From positions 1 to 64,000 of the forward strand of contig NZ_MVHF01000012.1 in the NCBI RefSeq assembly GCF_002086485.1: DNA of 64,000 nt. The letters are read 5' to 3'. The notes beneath the pieces are model-generated. The model made no database searches. It saw only the letters and a program-made list of their open reading frames with translations, and was not told the origin of the DNA. The first letter of the stretch is position 1; every line of letters starts with the position of its first letter. This document shows, piece after piece, positions 19,737-29,602 of the stretch. The position numbers and the translations under genes are program-made. This stretch comes from Mycobacterium aquaticum (GTDB lineage: Bacteria > Actinomycetota > Actinomycetes > Mycobacteriales > Mycobacteriaceae).

Positions 19737-20069
19737 ATGACCGATTCCCACCGCAAACTGACCGGCTTCAAGTACGCAGCGACGCTCGTCGGCGCCCTGG
19801 CCGTCGTCGCGTTGGCCCCGGCAACCGCGCACGCCCTTCCGGTCAACAACAACGAAGGCGGCGGTTGCCACTACACGGACAAGGATGGTTACGACATCCC
19901 GATCGACGAGGGCCAGGATGTTTTTGTCGACGGCAAGATCGTGAGCTGCCGCGGCGGCTCGATCGTCGTCACCACTGCGCCTGCGAGTTCGGGTGGGACC
20001 ATCAAGCCGTCCAATCCGTCGAAGATCGCCGTCATCGGCACCCTGCCGAGCGTGACAGCAACACGCTGA
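19737..20069 (+). CDS. Small secreted protein
   Basis: Protein of 110 aa from ATG 19737, with AGAGGAAA 8 nt upstream. A signal peptide runs to about residue 36 (LAPATAHA). The mature part is short, with two cysteines (GGCHYTDKDG and VSCRGGS) that could form a disulfide. The family is not recognised. The 137 bp before it hold no other gene; a weak 5-bp hairpin around 19605-19618 may end the preceding transcript. Confidence 0.65.
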   Translation: MTDSHRKLTGFKYAATLVGALAVVALAPATAHALPVNNNEGGGCHYTDKDGYDIPIDEGQDVFVDGKIVSCRGGSIVVTTAPASSGGTIKPSNPSKIAVIGTLPSVTATR

Positions 20070-20234
20070 CCCATCATCGGGCGCAAAACGGGAAACTGTG
20101 ACTTCGCCCAAGTTCAGAATGTAACTGCCGGCTTTCCGGCGGCGGGCGAACACCAATCCGACGTCGGTGAGTTTGTGCTCCCTACTTTTGACGATCACGA
20201 ATCAGCGGACTCAGATGGGAGGACCATCGGCGAT

Positions 20235-23200
20235 ATGGCCGGAGAACGCGCGGACGGTACCAAACCCACGGGCGGGATCGCTGAGGAGTTGATGGCCGCC
20301 GGGTTCCTGGATGCCGTCGAAGTCGGTCGAGGCGGCGCGGGGGTGGTTTATCGCTGCCACCAGACCTCGCTCGCGCGAAGCGTCGCCATCAAGGTGCTGC
20401 TGTCCGATATCGACCAAGACAACCGGGAACGCTTTCTGCGTGAGGGCTTGGCCATGGGGAAGCTATCCGGCCACCCGAACATCGAGAACATCCTGCAGGT
20501 CGGAGTGACCGAGAGTAACCGGCCCTACATCGTGATGCCGTACCACCAGGCGGGTTCCCTGGCCCAGCGACTGCACCGGGTTGGCCGGATCGCGTGGCCT
20601 GACGCACTGCGTATCGGGGTGAAGCTGTGCGGGGCACTGGAAACCGCACACCGGGCAGGCACATTGCATCGCGACATCAAGCCCGGGAACGTGCTCGTCA
20701 ACGATTACGGCGAACCACAGTTGAGCGATTTCGGGATCGCCCGAATCGTCGGGGGATACGAAACCGCGACGGGGTTTTTCACCGGCACCATCGCCTTCAC
20801 CGCGCCCGAGGTACTGGCTGGAAGTCCGCCGACGGCCGTGTCCGACGTGTATTCGCTCGGTGCCACGATCTACGCGTTGATCGCCGGGACCGCCGCGCAT
20901 GAGCGCAAGGGCGACGAGGACCTCATTGCGCATTATCTGCGGATCAGTTCGACGCCCGTGCCGGACATGCGTCCCCAGGGGATTCCGGCCGACGTGTGCG
21001 CCGCCATCGAGAAGGCGATGTCGCTGGACCCGACGCAACGACACACATCGGCCGCGGACTTCGGCCGCGAAATGCAGTTGGCACAGCGCCACAACGGGTT
21101 GATGGCGGATTCGATGGTGCTCAGTGAGACCAACGGTGAGCCAGAGCAGCCTCAGGCGACCGCAGCAATGCGGTTCGCGACATTCGGTGAGACTGATCTG
21201 TCCGAACCGGCGTCCCTCACACCGGACGGCTCTCCGGTGCCGACACCGGTTTCGAATCTGCCGGGCTCGACCGGGCCTATCTCGCCCGGGCCCATTTCGG
21301 CGATTCCTCCGCGCCCGATCCCGCCGAGTCCGCCCGGGCCGATCCCACCAATCCCACCCGGACCGGTCAGCCCGAGTCCGCAAGGCGCGCTACCGGATCC
21401 CGACGGGACAACGAAAGTCAGACCAACGGCGCGCAATCTCAGGCCCCTGCTGTTGGTCGCGGCAGCTGTGCTCGTGGCCTTGGTGTTGGTGGCAAGCGGT
21501 ATCTTTTTCATTGCATCGCGCGACAAGGGCAACGGCGGCAGTGCCGGCGGCACGAACAGCCCGGCAAGCGCGAGCCCGACGACGACCGAGACTCAGGCCG
21601 GCTGGAAGCCGATCACGAATGCGCGCGTCGCCCGCGAGGCCACAGCGACGACTCAGGCCGACGGGACCATCTGGATTTTCGGCGGGCTCGGCAGCGATGG
21701 ACGGGTCAGCGGACGGCACGAGGGTTATGACCCTGCCATCGACAGCTGGAAGGGCGGCGACGATCTGCCGGTTCCGGTGCAGCATGCGATGTCGGTGACG
21801 TGGCAAGGGACCCCAGTCGTGCTCGGAGGCTGGCGAACCGAGGGCACCAACAACGAGATTGCGACCGACAGGGTCTGGCGAGTCGTCAACAGCCGCTGGG
21901 TGGAGCTGCCGCCGCTGCTGCAACCCCGCGCGGCGGGCGCAGCGGCTGTGGTCGGCGATCATCTCATCGTCACCGGCGGTGTCGGAACCAACGGCAAACT
22001 GCTGAACACCACCGAAATTTTCGACGGCACCTCATGGAAGCTCGGCGCCGCAATGCCAACGCCGCGACAGATGCTCGACGCAGCGTCGGACGACAAGCTG
22101 GTGTATGCCGTCGGCGGATCTGACGGGACGGTCGACCTGCCGACGGTCGAGGCATACGACCCGGCAGCGGACTCATGGACGTCGCTGCCTGCGCTGCCCG
22201 AGCCGCGCAGCGACCTCGGCGTGGCCATCGCCGACGCACGTCTGGTGGCTGTCGGCGGGCTGTCCGCCGGGCAGGCCCTCAAGAGCGTTTCGGTGATGGA
22301 CCTGGCCTCGAAGACATGGGCCGGTTTACCGGATATGAGCACCCCGAGGCACGGCGTGGCCGTCGCCGCGGTCGAGAAATCGGTGTATGCGATCGGCGGG
22401 GCGACCGGTTCCGGTGGCGCCGAGGTGACCTCGACGGCGGAGGCGCTGAAACTCGCTCCCCGCAAGCTCCAACCCGCATCTGCGTGGCGGTCCCTGCCTG
22501 ACGCGCCCACTCCGAGGCTGATGATGGCCTGGACCGTGCTCGACGACAAGATCTGGATCGCCGGTGGCATGAGCCATGGAAATACGCTTTCGATAGTCCA
22601 GAGTTACGACCCGCAGACCGGAGCATGGCAGGCCCAGCCGCCGCTGCCGGTCCCGTTGCACCACGCGACCGCGACCACGTACCGCGGCGAGATGGTGGTC
22701 ATCGGGGGCGCCGGCGACGAGCTCGCGAACGCATCGAACAAGGTGTACGCATTGCGCGGCGGTAGCTGGGTGGAGCTGCCCAGCCTCACGCACCCCCGCG
22801 CGGCCGCCGCCGCAGCGGTCGTCGGCGACAAACTCGTTGTCGTCGGCGGGCAGAACGAGAAGCAACTGGTCGCACAGACCGAGGTGTTCGACGGCCAGTC
22901 GTGGAAGGACGCTGCGAACTTGCCGACCCCGCGTGAACACCTGGCCGCCGTGTCGGACGGAACATATGTGTACACGGTAGGTGGACGATTCCTGTCCGCC
23001 GACAAGAACTCCGCGGCGTTCGAGCGGTTCGACCCGCAGTCCGGCGAATGGACGAAGTTGGTCGACATGCCGACTCCGCGCGGCAGCTACGGCGCCACGT
23101 TCATCGACGGTCGGATCGTCGCCCTGGGCGGCGAGGAACCCACGCGAGTGCTCGCCACGGCAGAGATGTACGACATCGCCGAGGCGAAGTGGATCTCACT

Positions 23201-23333
23201 GCCCCCGATGCCGACGGCTCGCCACGGTGAGGTGGTCGCCACCGTCGCCGACACCGTGTACGCCATCGGCGGTGCGAATCGGCCGACGCATGAAGGCCCG
23301 GTCGCGACGGTGGAGGCGCTGGACTTCTCCTGA
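20235..23333 (+). CDS. Transmembrane Ser/Thr protein kinase with extracellular Kelch-repeat sensor
   Basis: Protein of about 1032 aa from ATG 20235; an upstream GTG at 20175 is possible. Residues ~25-290 are a Hanks-type kinase with GRGGAGVVY (glycine loop), VAIKVL (Lys), HRDIKPGNVL (catalytic loop), SDFGIAR and APEVL, so all catalytic elements are present. A proline-rich juxtamembrane segment (~345-385) and one transmembrane helix (~402-427) follow. The outer domain of about 570 residues is made of Kelch repeats (IWIFGGLGSDGR, VYAVGGSDGTV and VYAIGGA motifs), predicted to form two beta propellers that bind a ligand. The kinase core resembles PknK, which is otherwise different. It ends facing an FHA-HTH regulator gene and lies beside the biosynthetic operons that encode two FHA proteins, its probable substrates. 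Confidence 0.87.
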   Translation: MAGERADGTKPTGGIAEELMAAGFLDAVEVGRGGAGVVYRCHQTSLARSVAIKVLLSDIDQDNRERFLREGLAMGKLSGHPNIENILQVGVTESNRPYIVMPYHQAGSLAQRLHRVGRIAWPDALRIGVKLCGALETAHRAGTLHRDIKPGNVLVNDYGEPQLSDFGIARIVGGYETATGFFTGTIAFTAPEVLAGSPPTAVSDVYSLGATIYALIAGTAAHERKGDEDLIAHYLRISSTPVPDMRPQGIPADVCAAIEKAMSLDPTQRHTSAADFGREMQLAQRHNGLMADSMVLSETNGEPEQPQATAAMRFATFGETDLSEPASLTPDGSPVPTPVSNLPGSTGPISPGPISAIPPRPIPPSPPGPIPPIPPGPVSPSPQGALPDPDGTTKVRPTARNLRPLLLVAAAVLVALVLVASGIFFIASRDKGNGGSAGGTNSPASASPTTTETQAGWKPITNARVAREATATTQADGTIWIFGGLGSDGRVSGRHEGYDPAIDSWKGGDDLPVPVQHAMSVTWQGTPVVLGGWRTEGTNNEIATDRVWRVVNSRWVELPPLLQPRAAGAAAVVGDHLIVTGGVGTNGKLLNTTEIFDGTSWKLGAAMPTPRQMLDAASDDKLVYAVGGSDGTVDLPTVEAYDPAADSWTSLPALPEPRSDLGVAIADARLVAVGGLSAGQALKSVSVMDLASKTWAGLPDMSTPRHGVAVAAVEKSVYAIGGATGSGGAEVTSTAEALKLAPRKLQPASAWRSLPDAPTPRLMMAWTVLDDKIWIAGGMSHGNTLSIVQSYDPQTGAWQAQPPLPVPLHHATATTYRGEMVVIGGAGDELANASNKVYALRGGSWVELPSLTHPRAAAAAAVVGDKLVVVGGQNEKQLVAQTEVFDGQSWKDAANLPTPREHLAAVSDGTYVYTVGGRFLSADKNSAAFERFDPQSGEWTKLVDMPTPRGSYGATFIDGRIVALGGEEPTRVLATAEMYDIAEAKWISLPPMPTARHGEVVATVADTVYAIGGANRPTHEGPVATVEALDFS

Positions 23334-23397
23334 CGCGTGCGACGCTCGCGTCAGCGAAACTTCTTGCAGCAGAAGCTATTTCCCGATGGCTGGCGAC

Positions 23398-24024
23398 TCA
23401 CTTCTGGTCGGTGCCACTGTCCCGCAACATGGCGAGGGTGACAGCTCCACGCCGGATGGCCTCGTTGGCCAGACGGACTCGCCGCTCACCCTCCGGCAGT
23501 ATGCCGAATTTGTCGTACAAGTTCTGCAGATGCTGTTTGATGGCGGCCTCGGTGACGAACAGCTCCTGAGCCATCTGACGGACCGAAACCGCCTCGGGAA
23601 ACGGGTCACCGGATACCAGCGGACGACACAGAACGACCAGAACCTCGAGCTCGCGCCGGGTGAGGTGCGGAGCGGGCTGACTGGGCGCGACAGAAACCGT
23701 TTCTTCGGCAGTCGTTGTGTGGTCGGCTTCCTTCACCTGCCAGAACACCAACCGTGACTTGCCAATCCGCAACTCGTCGCCAGAGCGCAGGACCCGTTCG
23801 GCAGAGATCTTCTCCCCGTTGAGATATGTGCCATTGCGGCTACCGACGTCACGTATCGACCAGGCGAACCCGAGATTTTCCAGCACGGCGTGTACCCGCG
23901 AGACGGTCGAGTCATGATCGAGCGACACGACATTGGTCGAGGACTTGCCGACGGTCACTCGCTCGCCGCCCAGTGAGATCAGCTCCCGTCCGGATGGTCT
24001 CCAGATTTCCAGGTGGGAAGGCAT
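23398..24024 (-). CDS. FHA-domain transcriptional regulator with C-terminal helix-turn-helix
   Basis: Protein of 208 aa. Residues ~5-95 form an FHA phosphothreonine-binding domain with all hallmark residues (VTVGKSS, STVSRVHAVL, VGSRNGTYLNG). Residues ~125-200 resemble a LuxR/GerE-like helix-turn-helix (LTRRELEVLVVLCRPL, VSVRQMAQELFVTEAAIKQH, NLYDKFGI). It starts only 9 nt after the aminotransferase stop, without an obvious ribosome site, so it is probably the coupled last gene of the DAHP synthase operon. Its likely role is to switch the cluster promoters in response to phosphorylation by the adjacent Kelch kinase. The 18-bp palindrome in both cluster promoters is a candidate binding site. 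Confidence 0.82.
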   Translation of the reverse strand: MPSHLEIWRPSGRELISLGGERVTVGKSSTNVVSLDHDSTVSRVHAVLENLGFAWSIRDVGSRNGTYLNGEKISAERVLRSGDELRIGKSRLVFWQVKEADHTTTAEETVSVAPSQPAPHLTRRELEVLVVLCRPLVSGDPFPEAVSVRQMAQELFVTEAAIKQHLQNLYDKFGILPEGERRVRLANEAIRRGAVTLAMLRDSGTDQK

Positions 24025-24033
24025 GTCGACAGC

Positions 24034-25152
24034 TTATTGAATTGGGCCGATCCGCACCGGCGAGTCATCAGCGTCGGTGTCGACGAGTCGCATCCAGCCG
24101 AATACGTCCGAAGCCTGGCCATGGTGGATGTCGAGCATTGCCGCACGCAGGCGCGACGTTACGGGCCCCGCGGTGCCGTCGCCCACCGGCCAATCCCGGT
24201 CAGCGGAAACCACATGCCCGACGGGCACAATGGAGCGGGCGGTGCCACACGCGAACGTCTCGGCGATGCGCCCGTCTCGGCAGCCTCGCTCCCACTCGTC
24301 GAGCGTGATCGGTTCCTCCGCGACCCGGAAGCCAAGCTTTTCCGCCAACCGCAGGATCGAATCACGGGTAATGCCCGCCAACAGGGTTCCGCTCAATGGA
24401 GGCGTCTTCAGGCGCGGGCCGTCAATGGTCGACTCCACGAAGAACAAGTTGCAGCCGCCCGCTTCCTCGACATACCGACGCTCGCGGGCGTCCAGCCACA
24501 CGACCTCGTCGCAGTCATTGGCCACGGCCTGCTGCTGGGCGACGAAGGCGCCGCCGTAGTTGCCGCCACACTTGGCCGCACCCGTACCGCCCGGCGCAGC
24601 ACGGATGTACTCGGGCGCGGCCCACAGCCGCATCGGCTTCGGCTCCACGGACCCGGGCCGCGCCGGGGTGCCGATCACGGCGAACACGTACTCCTCGGCA
24701 GGCCGGAGGCCCAGGCCCGTCTCCGCCGCGATCATGAACGGCCGCAAGTACAAACTGTGTCCACGAGTGCGTGGCACCCAGCCGCCATCGATGCGCACAA
24801 GCGCCTCCAGTGCCGCGACGAACTGCTCCTCGGGCAACGTGGGCATGGTCAACCGACGTGCCGACCGGTTGAACCGGCGGGCATGGTCGGCAGGCCGGAA
24901 CAGGGCCCGCTGACCGTTCGGGCGCCAGAACGCCTTCATACCTTCGAAAATCGTCTGGCCGTAGTGCAACGCCATGGTGGCCGGGTGCAGCGACATCGCG
25001 GCAAGCGGACCGACTTTGGCGTCGCGCCAGCCCACCTCCGCGGACCACCGCATGGTCACCATGTGGTCGGTGAAGACGTCACCGAAGCCGGGCGTCGCGA
25101 GCAGTTCTTCGCGTCGCTCGACTGAGAGTGGTTGCATGGCAAAGTCATTCAT
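24034..25152 (-). CDS. Class IV PLP aminotransferase (branched-chain aminotransferase-like), biosynthetic cluster
   Basis: Protein of 372 aa, the length of bacterial IlvE. Motifs: MALHYGQTIFEGMKAF, the PLP-binding Lys in AAKCGGNYGG (~residue 194) and the cofactor phosphate region ACGTARSIVPV. The class IV fold also includes ADC lyase (PabC), but that enzyme is about 100 residues shorter and lacks EGMKAF, so transamination is more likely. In this cluster it could convert p-aminophenylpyruvate to p-amino-L-phenylalanine. An ordinary IlvE role is less likely because it starts 1 nt after the CreD-like lyase stop, within a dedicated operon. GGAAGAG lies 8 nt upstream of the start. Confidence 0.85.
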   Translation of the reverse strand: MNDFAMQPLSVERREELLATPGFGDVFTDHMVTMRWSAEVGWRDAKVGPLAAMSLHPATMALHYGQTIFEGMKAFWRPNGQRALFRPADHARRFNRSARRLTMPTLPEEQFVAALEALVRIDGGWVPRTRGHSLYLRPFMIAAETGLGLRPAEEYVFAVIGTPARPGSVEPKPMRLWAAPEYIRAAPGGTGAAKCGGNYGGAFVAQQQAVANDCDEVVWLDARERRYVEEAGGCNLFFVESTIDGPRLKTPPLSGTLLAGITRDSILRLAEKLGFRVAEEPITLDEWERGCRDGRIAETFACGTARSIVPVGHVVSADRDWPVGDGTAGPVTSRLRAAMLDIHHGQASDVFGWMRLVDTDADDSPVRIGPIQ

Positions 25153-25153
25153 G

Positions 25154-26566
25154 TCAGCGCTCTTCCATCGATGCGAAATGCTTCAGCACCCGGTCGACCA
25201 GTGGACCGGAAACCCCGGTGTAGCCGGACGGATCGAACAGGCCCGGGACATCGGGGCACACCACCCCTTCACGCTCCAGGGCGATGGCAAGCAGGCCGGC
25301 GACGTCGGCGCCGTCCTGCTCGGCCGCCGCGGTGACCTCGGCCAGCAAGCGTTTGGCGTTGCCCTTGCCGAGCACCGGAGCCAGCACCGCGTTGACGCGC
25401 TCGGTGACGATGGCACCGCGGGTCAGCCGCAGGTTGGCCGCCATCGCCCCGGGTGACACCTGAAGCGTCTCGGCGAGGCGGGCAGCGTTGGCGGCCGCAC
25501 CGGCACCTATGCGCAGACACTCCCGCAGCGGTTGCCACTCGGCATGCCACCCGCCCGAGGAGCGTTCGTCCTCTACTGACATGGAACCGAACAGCACCAG
25601 GGCGATCGGGGGCAGTTGGCGAGCGGCGGTCGCGACGAGCGTCGCGAAGACAGGGTTGTGCTTCTGCGGCATGGCCGAAGACGCACCCTGGCCCGGCACC
25701 CGCTCCTCGGTGACCTCGCCGACCTCGGTCCGGCTGAGCACGAGGACGTCGGCGGCCAGCTTGCCGAGCGCGCCCGTGGTGACCATCAAGCTCGCGCCGA
25801 CATCGACCAGCGGCGTACGGATCCCATGCCAGGGCAGGATCGGTTCGGCCAGCCCGAGCCGGCCGGCAACCAATGCGGGTAGCCGCAGCGTCGCACTCAC
25901 CGGGTCACTTCCATTTCCCGTCGCTTCGCTCGCCCAGGTCATGTCCAGCGCGTACTGGTGATACGCCGCAAGCGTTCCCGCCGCCCCGCCGATCGACACC
26001 GGCAGCGCCGCACGCGCCTGCCGCACCCGCGCTACGGCGTCGAGCACCAGATGCAGCCAGGTGGCCGCTTTCAGCCCGAAGGTGACCGGCACGGCGTGCT
26101 GGGTCAGCGTGCGTCCCGCCATCGGTGTGTCCCGATGCCGCTCGGCGTGCCCGGCCAGGCTGTCGGCGCAGGCCAGCAGGTCGTCGGCGATGCGGTCCAG
26201 CGTCGTCGCGCACAGCAGGGCCAGCGCCGTGTCGAGGATGTCCTGGCTGGTGCTACCGCGGTGCACGTATTCGGCGGCGGACATGTCGACGGACCGGACC
26301 GCCGCGGTGAGCTGTTCGACGAACGCCACGACGGGGTTCGCCGTCTCGCGCACTCCGGCAGCCAGCGCCGCGAGGTCGATGGATGCGGGCACGGCGGCGG
26401 CTCTGATGGCCACCGCCGCGCCCGCGGGAATCATGTCTAGTTCGGCCTGCGCCTCGGCCAGCGCGACTTCGGTTGCGAGCATGGCTCTGAGCAACGCGTC
26501 GTCGTCGACCAGGTCAGCCGCTCCCGTCGCCGCCCATGCAGGCGCGAGAATGCCGTGGTCGGTCAT
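25154..26566 (-). CDS. CreD-like nitrosuccinate lyase (fumarase/PcaB superfamily)
   Basis: Protein of 470 aa of the fumarase/aspartase superfamily. The three conserved regions are present: YVHRGSTSQDILDTA (~residue 100), GRTLTQHAVP (~150) and the signature GASSAMPQKHNPV (~295), followed by ERSSGGWHAEW as in 3-carboxy-muconate cycloisomerases. CreD of cremeomycin biosynthesis belongs to this group and releases nitrous acid from nitrosuccinate. Here the gene overlaps a CreE-like flavoenzyme by ATGA, the same pair as in known aspartate-nitrosuccinate clusters, and no protocatechuate pathway genes are nearby. I therefore read it as a nitrite-releasing lyase rather than a catabolic PcaB. Sequence search and assay could separate the two. 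Confidence 0.8.
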   Translation of the reverse strand: MTDHGILAPAWAATGAADLVDDDALLRAMLATEVALAEAQAELDMIPAGAAVAIRAAAVPASIDLAALAAGVRETANPVVAFVEQLTAAVRSVDMSAAEYVHRGSTSQDILDTALALLCATTLDRIADDLLACADSLAGHAERHRDTPMAGRTLTQHAVPVTFGLKAATWLHLVLDAVARVRQARAALPVSIGGAAGTLAAYHQYALDMTWASEATGNGSDPVSATLRLPALVAGRLGLAEPILPWHGIRTPLVDVGASLMVTTGALGKLAADVLVLSRTEVGEVTEERVPGQGASSAMPQKHNPVFATLVATAARQLPPIALVLFGSMSVEDERSSGGWHAEWQPLRECLRIGAGAAANAARLAETLQVSPGAMAANLRLTRGAIVTERVNAVLAPVLGKGNAKRLLAEVTAAAEQDGADVAGLLAIALEREGVVCPDVPGLFDPSGYTGVSGPLVDRVLKHFASMEER

Positions 26567-28557
26567 GCTGATCTCTCCACGACGTGGTCCGTCGCGGCGC
26601 GTAGGCCGGCCCGGGCGATGGCGTCGGCATCACCGAGGATCACGGAATTGACACCGGGACGGATGCCCGCCGCGGTCACCCAATGCACCGACTCGGTCGG
26701 CACACCGAACGCGAAACGCCGCGGGTGCGGGCGATCCGCGGCATCGAGCAGCCGGTAGGGACGCCGGGTGACCGCGACACCGCCGGCGACCCAGTGCCCA
26801 CCGCCGCGGATCGGCATGCGGTACGGCTGGCACTCGCCGCGGTCCAGCAGCGTCCGCAGCAGCGGGTCTGTTGTGCGGTGCACGTCGGTTTCCGGCAGGC
26901 GTGCCTCGATCATCGTCGTGGCCGCCACAGCGAGGTCCGGGCAGGCTCCGGAATAGGCGACGAAGCGCCCATCCGAGCAGTCCACCCGCAGATCGGGCCC
27001 GAGCACCTCGAGCACGCCGGCATCCATCAGGGCAGCGAACTGCTCGATGCGTTCGGCGGGCGGCCCGATCGACAGGAACGCATTCAACGGCATGTACCAG
27101 CGCTGCAGTTCGTCCCGGTACGAGTCGCCGGAGAGGCCACCGTGGTCGACGAGCAACCGGATCTCGTTGCGCAGGTCGCGCAGGACGTCCAGGGCGGCCT
27201 TGCGCGGACCGACAACGTTCCCCTTGTTCGCCTCCCTGACTTCATTGTCGAGGTACGACCGCAGCCAGCTGCGGAACCGATGCGTCGAGGAGATGTCGTC
27301 GTCGGTGTATGGTGCCGCGATATTCCGCCAGTCCCAAGCCCTTTCGGGTTCGATGTCGAACTTGGCGAGCACGTTCTGCTGAGCGTCGCTCTCCGCAATG
27401 GCCAGCGGGTCACCGAAACCGGATTGCTCCTCACGTGCGCCGAATACAGGCACCGTCGCTGCTTGCGCCGTCGCGAACAAAGCAGTGAATTCCTCGGCAT
27501 CACAGGCGCATTGGCGCTCCCGAACGAGGGCCGCGTAGTACACCGTGCGGACTTCCCGGTCGATCAGCGGCCAGATGTCCCGGCGGAAGTCCGCGGGTGT
27601 TCCGGCGTCGGCGCGGGCCCGCAGCCGCTCGATCACGTCGGCGGTCAGGTACCGGGGAGTGTGACGGCCGGACGAGCCCTTCTGGTTCTTGCCGCGGGCG
27701 TGGAACGGCACTCCGCGTCGAGATCCCGCGATCAGTCGGGGTTCCTGGCCGGAGGGCAGATAAGTCAGGGTCTCGTCGGGCTCGCGCACGAATGTGCCGC
27801 CCCGGCCGATGGTGAACAGCGCCATGTAGTCGAAGAAGGTGAGGCCCAGGCCGCGCAAGATGACCGCCTCGCCCGCGGGTACGTCGGCCAGCGCCACGTC
27901 GGCCGGGTTGCTTGGCGTGATGTACCGCAGGTCGTGCCGGTCCGCGAACCGACTCAGGGCTGTTTCGGCCTCGCCGAGGCGATGCGGCATGTGTCCGAGT
28001 GCGAGCACCACCGACTGCAACTCGCCGATGGTCTCCCCGGTACTCAACACGATTTCCTGCAGGCCATTCGGGGTGTCACGAAGGTCGACCGCGGTGGCCT
28101 GGTGCGACGTGAAGCTGACGGCCGGCGGCGCCGTCCAGATGATGCGGTCCCGCACCCATTGCAGGTAACTTCCGTAGAAGGCCCGGGACGGGTAGTCGTC
28201 CGGCCCGAGCGTAAGCGCTTCGGCTCGAACAGCTTCCGGCACGCTCGGGCTGCCGACCAACGCGATCGACCGGGCCCACTCGTAGAGGTTCGGCCCGCTG
28301 ACCACCGGGCCCTCACAGTCGACGGTGTCGTCGACGAACATGGTCACCTGGCAGGCAACGGTATTCATCAACAGCACGCGGTCCTGCGTGCTGCGCCACA
28401 CCTGGCCGCCGTGGAACACATGCGGGTCGATCAGGTGGATGACGAGTTCCTGCCCGGGCGCCAGAAGCGCATCGGCGTTGGCGCACAGGCGTTCCGCGAC
28501 CGACAGGCCGCGGGGTCCGAGCCCGATGATCGCCAGCTGCAGCTGCTCAGTGAACAC
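26563..28557 (-). CDS. CreE-like FAD-dependent aspartate N-monooxygenase (nitrosuccinate synthase)
   Basis: Protein of 664 aa from GTG 28557. The N-terminal FAD-binding motif is LAIIGLGPRGLSVAERL; the protein belongs to the large FAD/NAD(P)-binding family that includes CreE, FzmM and related enzymes of about 630-670 residues. Those enzymes oxidise the amino group of L-aspartate three times to nitrosuccinate. Further family-like sequence includes LALGHMPHRLG, the PFHARGKNQKG loop and FLSIGPPAERIEQ. The following gene, overlapping by ATGA, is the cognate CreD-like lyase, so the pair should turn aspartate into fumarate and nitrous acid. It begins 13 nt after the DAHP synthase stop. Confidence 0.8.
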   Translation of the reverse strand: MFTEQLQLAIIGLGPRGLSVAERLCANADALLAPGQELVIHLIDPHVFHGGQVWRSTQDRVLLMNTVACQVTMFVDDTVDCEGPVVSGPNLYEWARSIALVGSPSVPEAVRAEALTLGPDDYPSRAFYGSYLQWVRDRIIWTAPPAVSFTSHQATAVDLRDTPNGLQEIVLSTGETIGELQSVVLALGHMPHRLGEAETALSRFADRHDLRYITPSNPADVALADVPAGEAVILRGLGLTFFDYMALFTIGRGGTFVREPDETLTYLPSGQEPRLIAGSRRGVPFHARGKNQKGSSGRHTPRYLTADVIERLRARADAGTPADFRRDIWPLIDREVRTVYYAALVRERQCACDAEEFTALFATAQAATVPVFGAREEQSGFGDPLAIAESDAQQNVLAKFDIEPERAWDWRNIAAPYTDDDISSTHRFRSWLRSYLDNEVREANKGNVVGPRKAALDVLRDLRNEIRLLVDHGGLSGDSYRDELQRWYMPLNAFLSIGPPAERIEQFAALMDAGVLEVLGPDLRVDCSDGRFVAYSGACPDLAVAATTMIEARLPETDVHRTTDPLLRTLLDRGECQPYRMPIRGGGHWVAGGVAVTRRPYRLLDAADRPHPRRFAFGVPTESVHWVTAAGIRPGVNSVILGDADAIARAGLRAATDHVVERSA

Positions 28558-28570
28558 GTGGTGCCCCGAT

Positions 28571-29602
28571 CTATGCGCCGCTCATGTGGCGGCCGAGCCC
28601 GGCCGCCAGTGGAGCGAGCCGACCCATCAAGTCGGCGAACTGTTGTGGCAGCAGTGCCTGTTTGCCGTCGCACAGCGCCTGCTCGGGGGCGACGTGGACA
28701 TCGATGATCAGCGCGTCGGCCCCGGCAGCGATCGCCGCCAGCGACAGCGGTTCCACCAGGTCCGGGTGCCCACCTGAATGACTGGGATCGACCATGACCG
28801 GCAGGTGGGTGCGCTGCTTCCACAACGCGACCGCGGTGAGATCCAGCGTGAAGCGGGCCGCAGGCTCAAATGTGCGGATTCCCCTCTCGCACAGCACAAC
28901 CTGGTCGTTACCCTCCAGCAGCAGATATTCGGCCGCGGCCAGGGTCTCCTCCACGGTGCAGCCGAAGCCGCGCTTGAGCACGACCGGAACACCGCTCTGG
29001 CCCGCGGCGGTCAGCAGGGCGAAGTTCTGCATGTTCCTGGCGCCGATCTGCAACGCGTCGACCACCCCGGCCATCCGCTTGACGTGCTCGGGATCGACCA
29101 CCTCGGTCACGACCGGAAGACCGGTCCGCTCCCTGGCCTCGGCCAGCAGATCGAGGCCGTCCCACTGCATGCCCTGGAAAGAATGCGGCGAGGTCCGAGG
29201 TTTGAAGACACCGCCGCGCAGACCCACGGCGCCGTGTCCGGCGACGACAGCCGCGGTGGCCAGCGTTTGTTCCGCCGATTCGACCGCGCACGGTCCCGCG
29301 ATCACCACAACGGATCCGTCGCCGATCGTGGTCGGCCCGAAGGACACTTCCGTCCCACCGGGTCGTAATTCTCTGCGGCCCAACCAGACATCGCTGTTCC
29401 TGCGCACCTGGTGGGTCGGCACCGGAAGCTCTGGCCCTGCCGTACCGATGAGATCCGTATCGGAGACCGACAGCACGTGAGCGCCGCCGAGCCGGTACAT
29501 CTCGGTTGGCGTGCCTGCAGATTCCAGGTGCTGTATCCACCGCCCGACACCGGCGCGGGTGACCGCCTCGTCGAACACGAGCAATGTGTCTGGATTAGTC
29601 AT
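28571..29602 (-). CDS. DAHP synthase, AroA-I-beta type, dedicated to the cluster
   Basis: Protein of 343 aa. Residues ~1-95 correspond to the ferredoxin-like N-terminal domain of Thermotoga-type DAHP synthases. The barrel then shows VVIAGPCAVES, LRGGVFKPRTSPHSFQG, IGARNMQNF, LKRGFG, LCERGIRTFE and the metal-site DPSHSGG. It condenses phosphoenolpyruvate and erythrose 4-phosphate, the first step toward chorismate. Mycobacteria normally use a type II AroG for primary metabolism, so this extra type I enzyme points to precursor supply for the aryl pathway encoded in the upstream operon. It is the first gene of the second operon, behind a promoter nearly identical to that of the first. Confidence 0.92.
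   Translation of the reverse strand: MTNPDTLLVFDEAVTRAGVGRWIQHLESAGTPTEMYRLGGAHVLSVSDTDLIGTAGPELPVPTHQVRRNSDVWLGRRELRPGGTEVSFGPTTIGDGSVVVIAGPCAVESAEQTLATAAVVAGHGAVGLRGGVFKPRTSPHSFQGMQWDGLDLLAEARERTGLPVVTEVVDPEHVKRMAGVVDALQIGARNMQNFALLTAAGQSGVPVVLKRGFGCTVEETLAAAEYLLLEGNDQVVLCERGIRTFEPAARFTLDLTAVALWKQRTHLPVMVDPSHSGGHPDLVEPLSLAAIAAGADALIIDVHVAPEQALCDGKQALLPQQFADLMGRLAPLAAGLGRHMSGA

Noticed and set aside
24034..25152. Housekeeping IlvE branched-chain aminotransferase
   Set aside because: It is 1 nt after the CreD-like gene inside the cluster operon; the motifs alone cannot exclude IlvE activity, but the context favours a dedicated role.
25154..26566. 3-carboxy-cis,cis-muconate cycloisomerase (PcaB) of protocatechuate breakdown
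   Set aside because: No other pca genes are near, and it overlaps a CreE-like flavoenzyme, the hallmark pair of the nitrosuccinate pathway.
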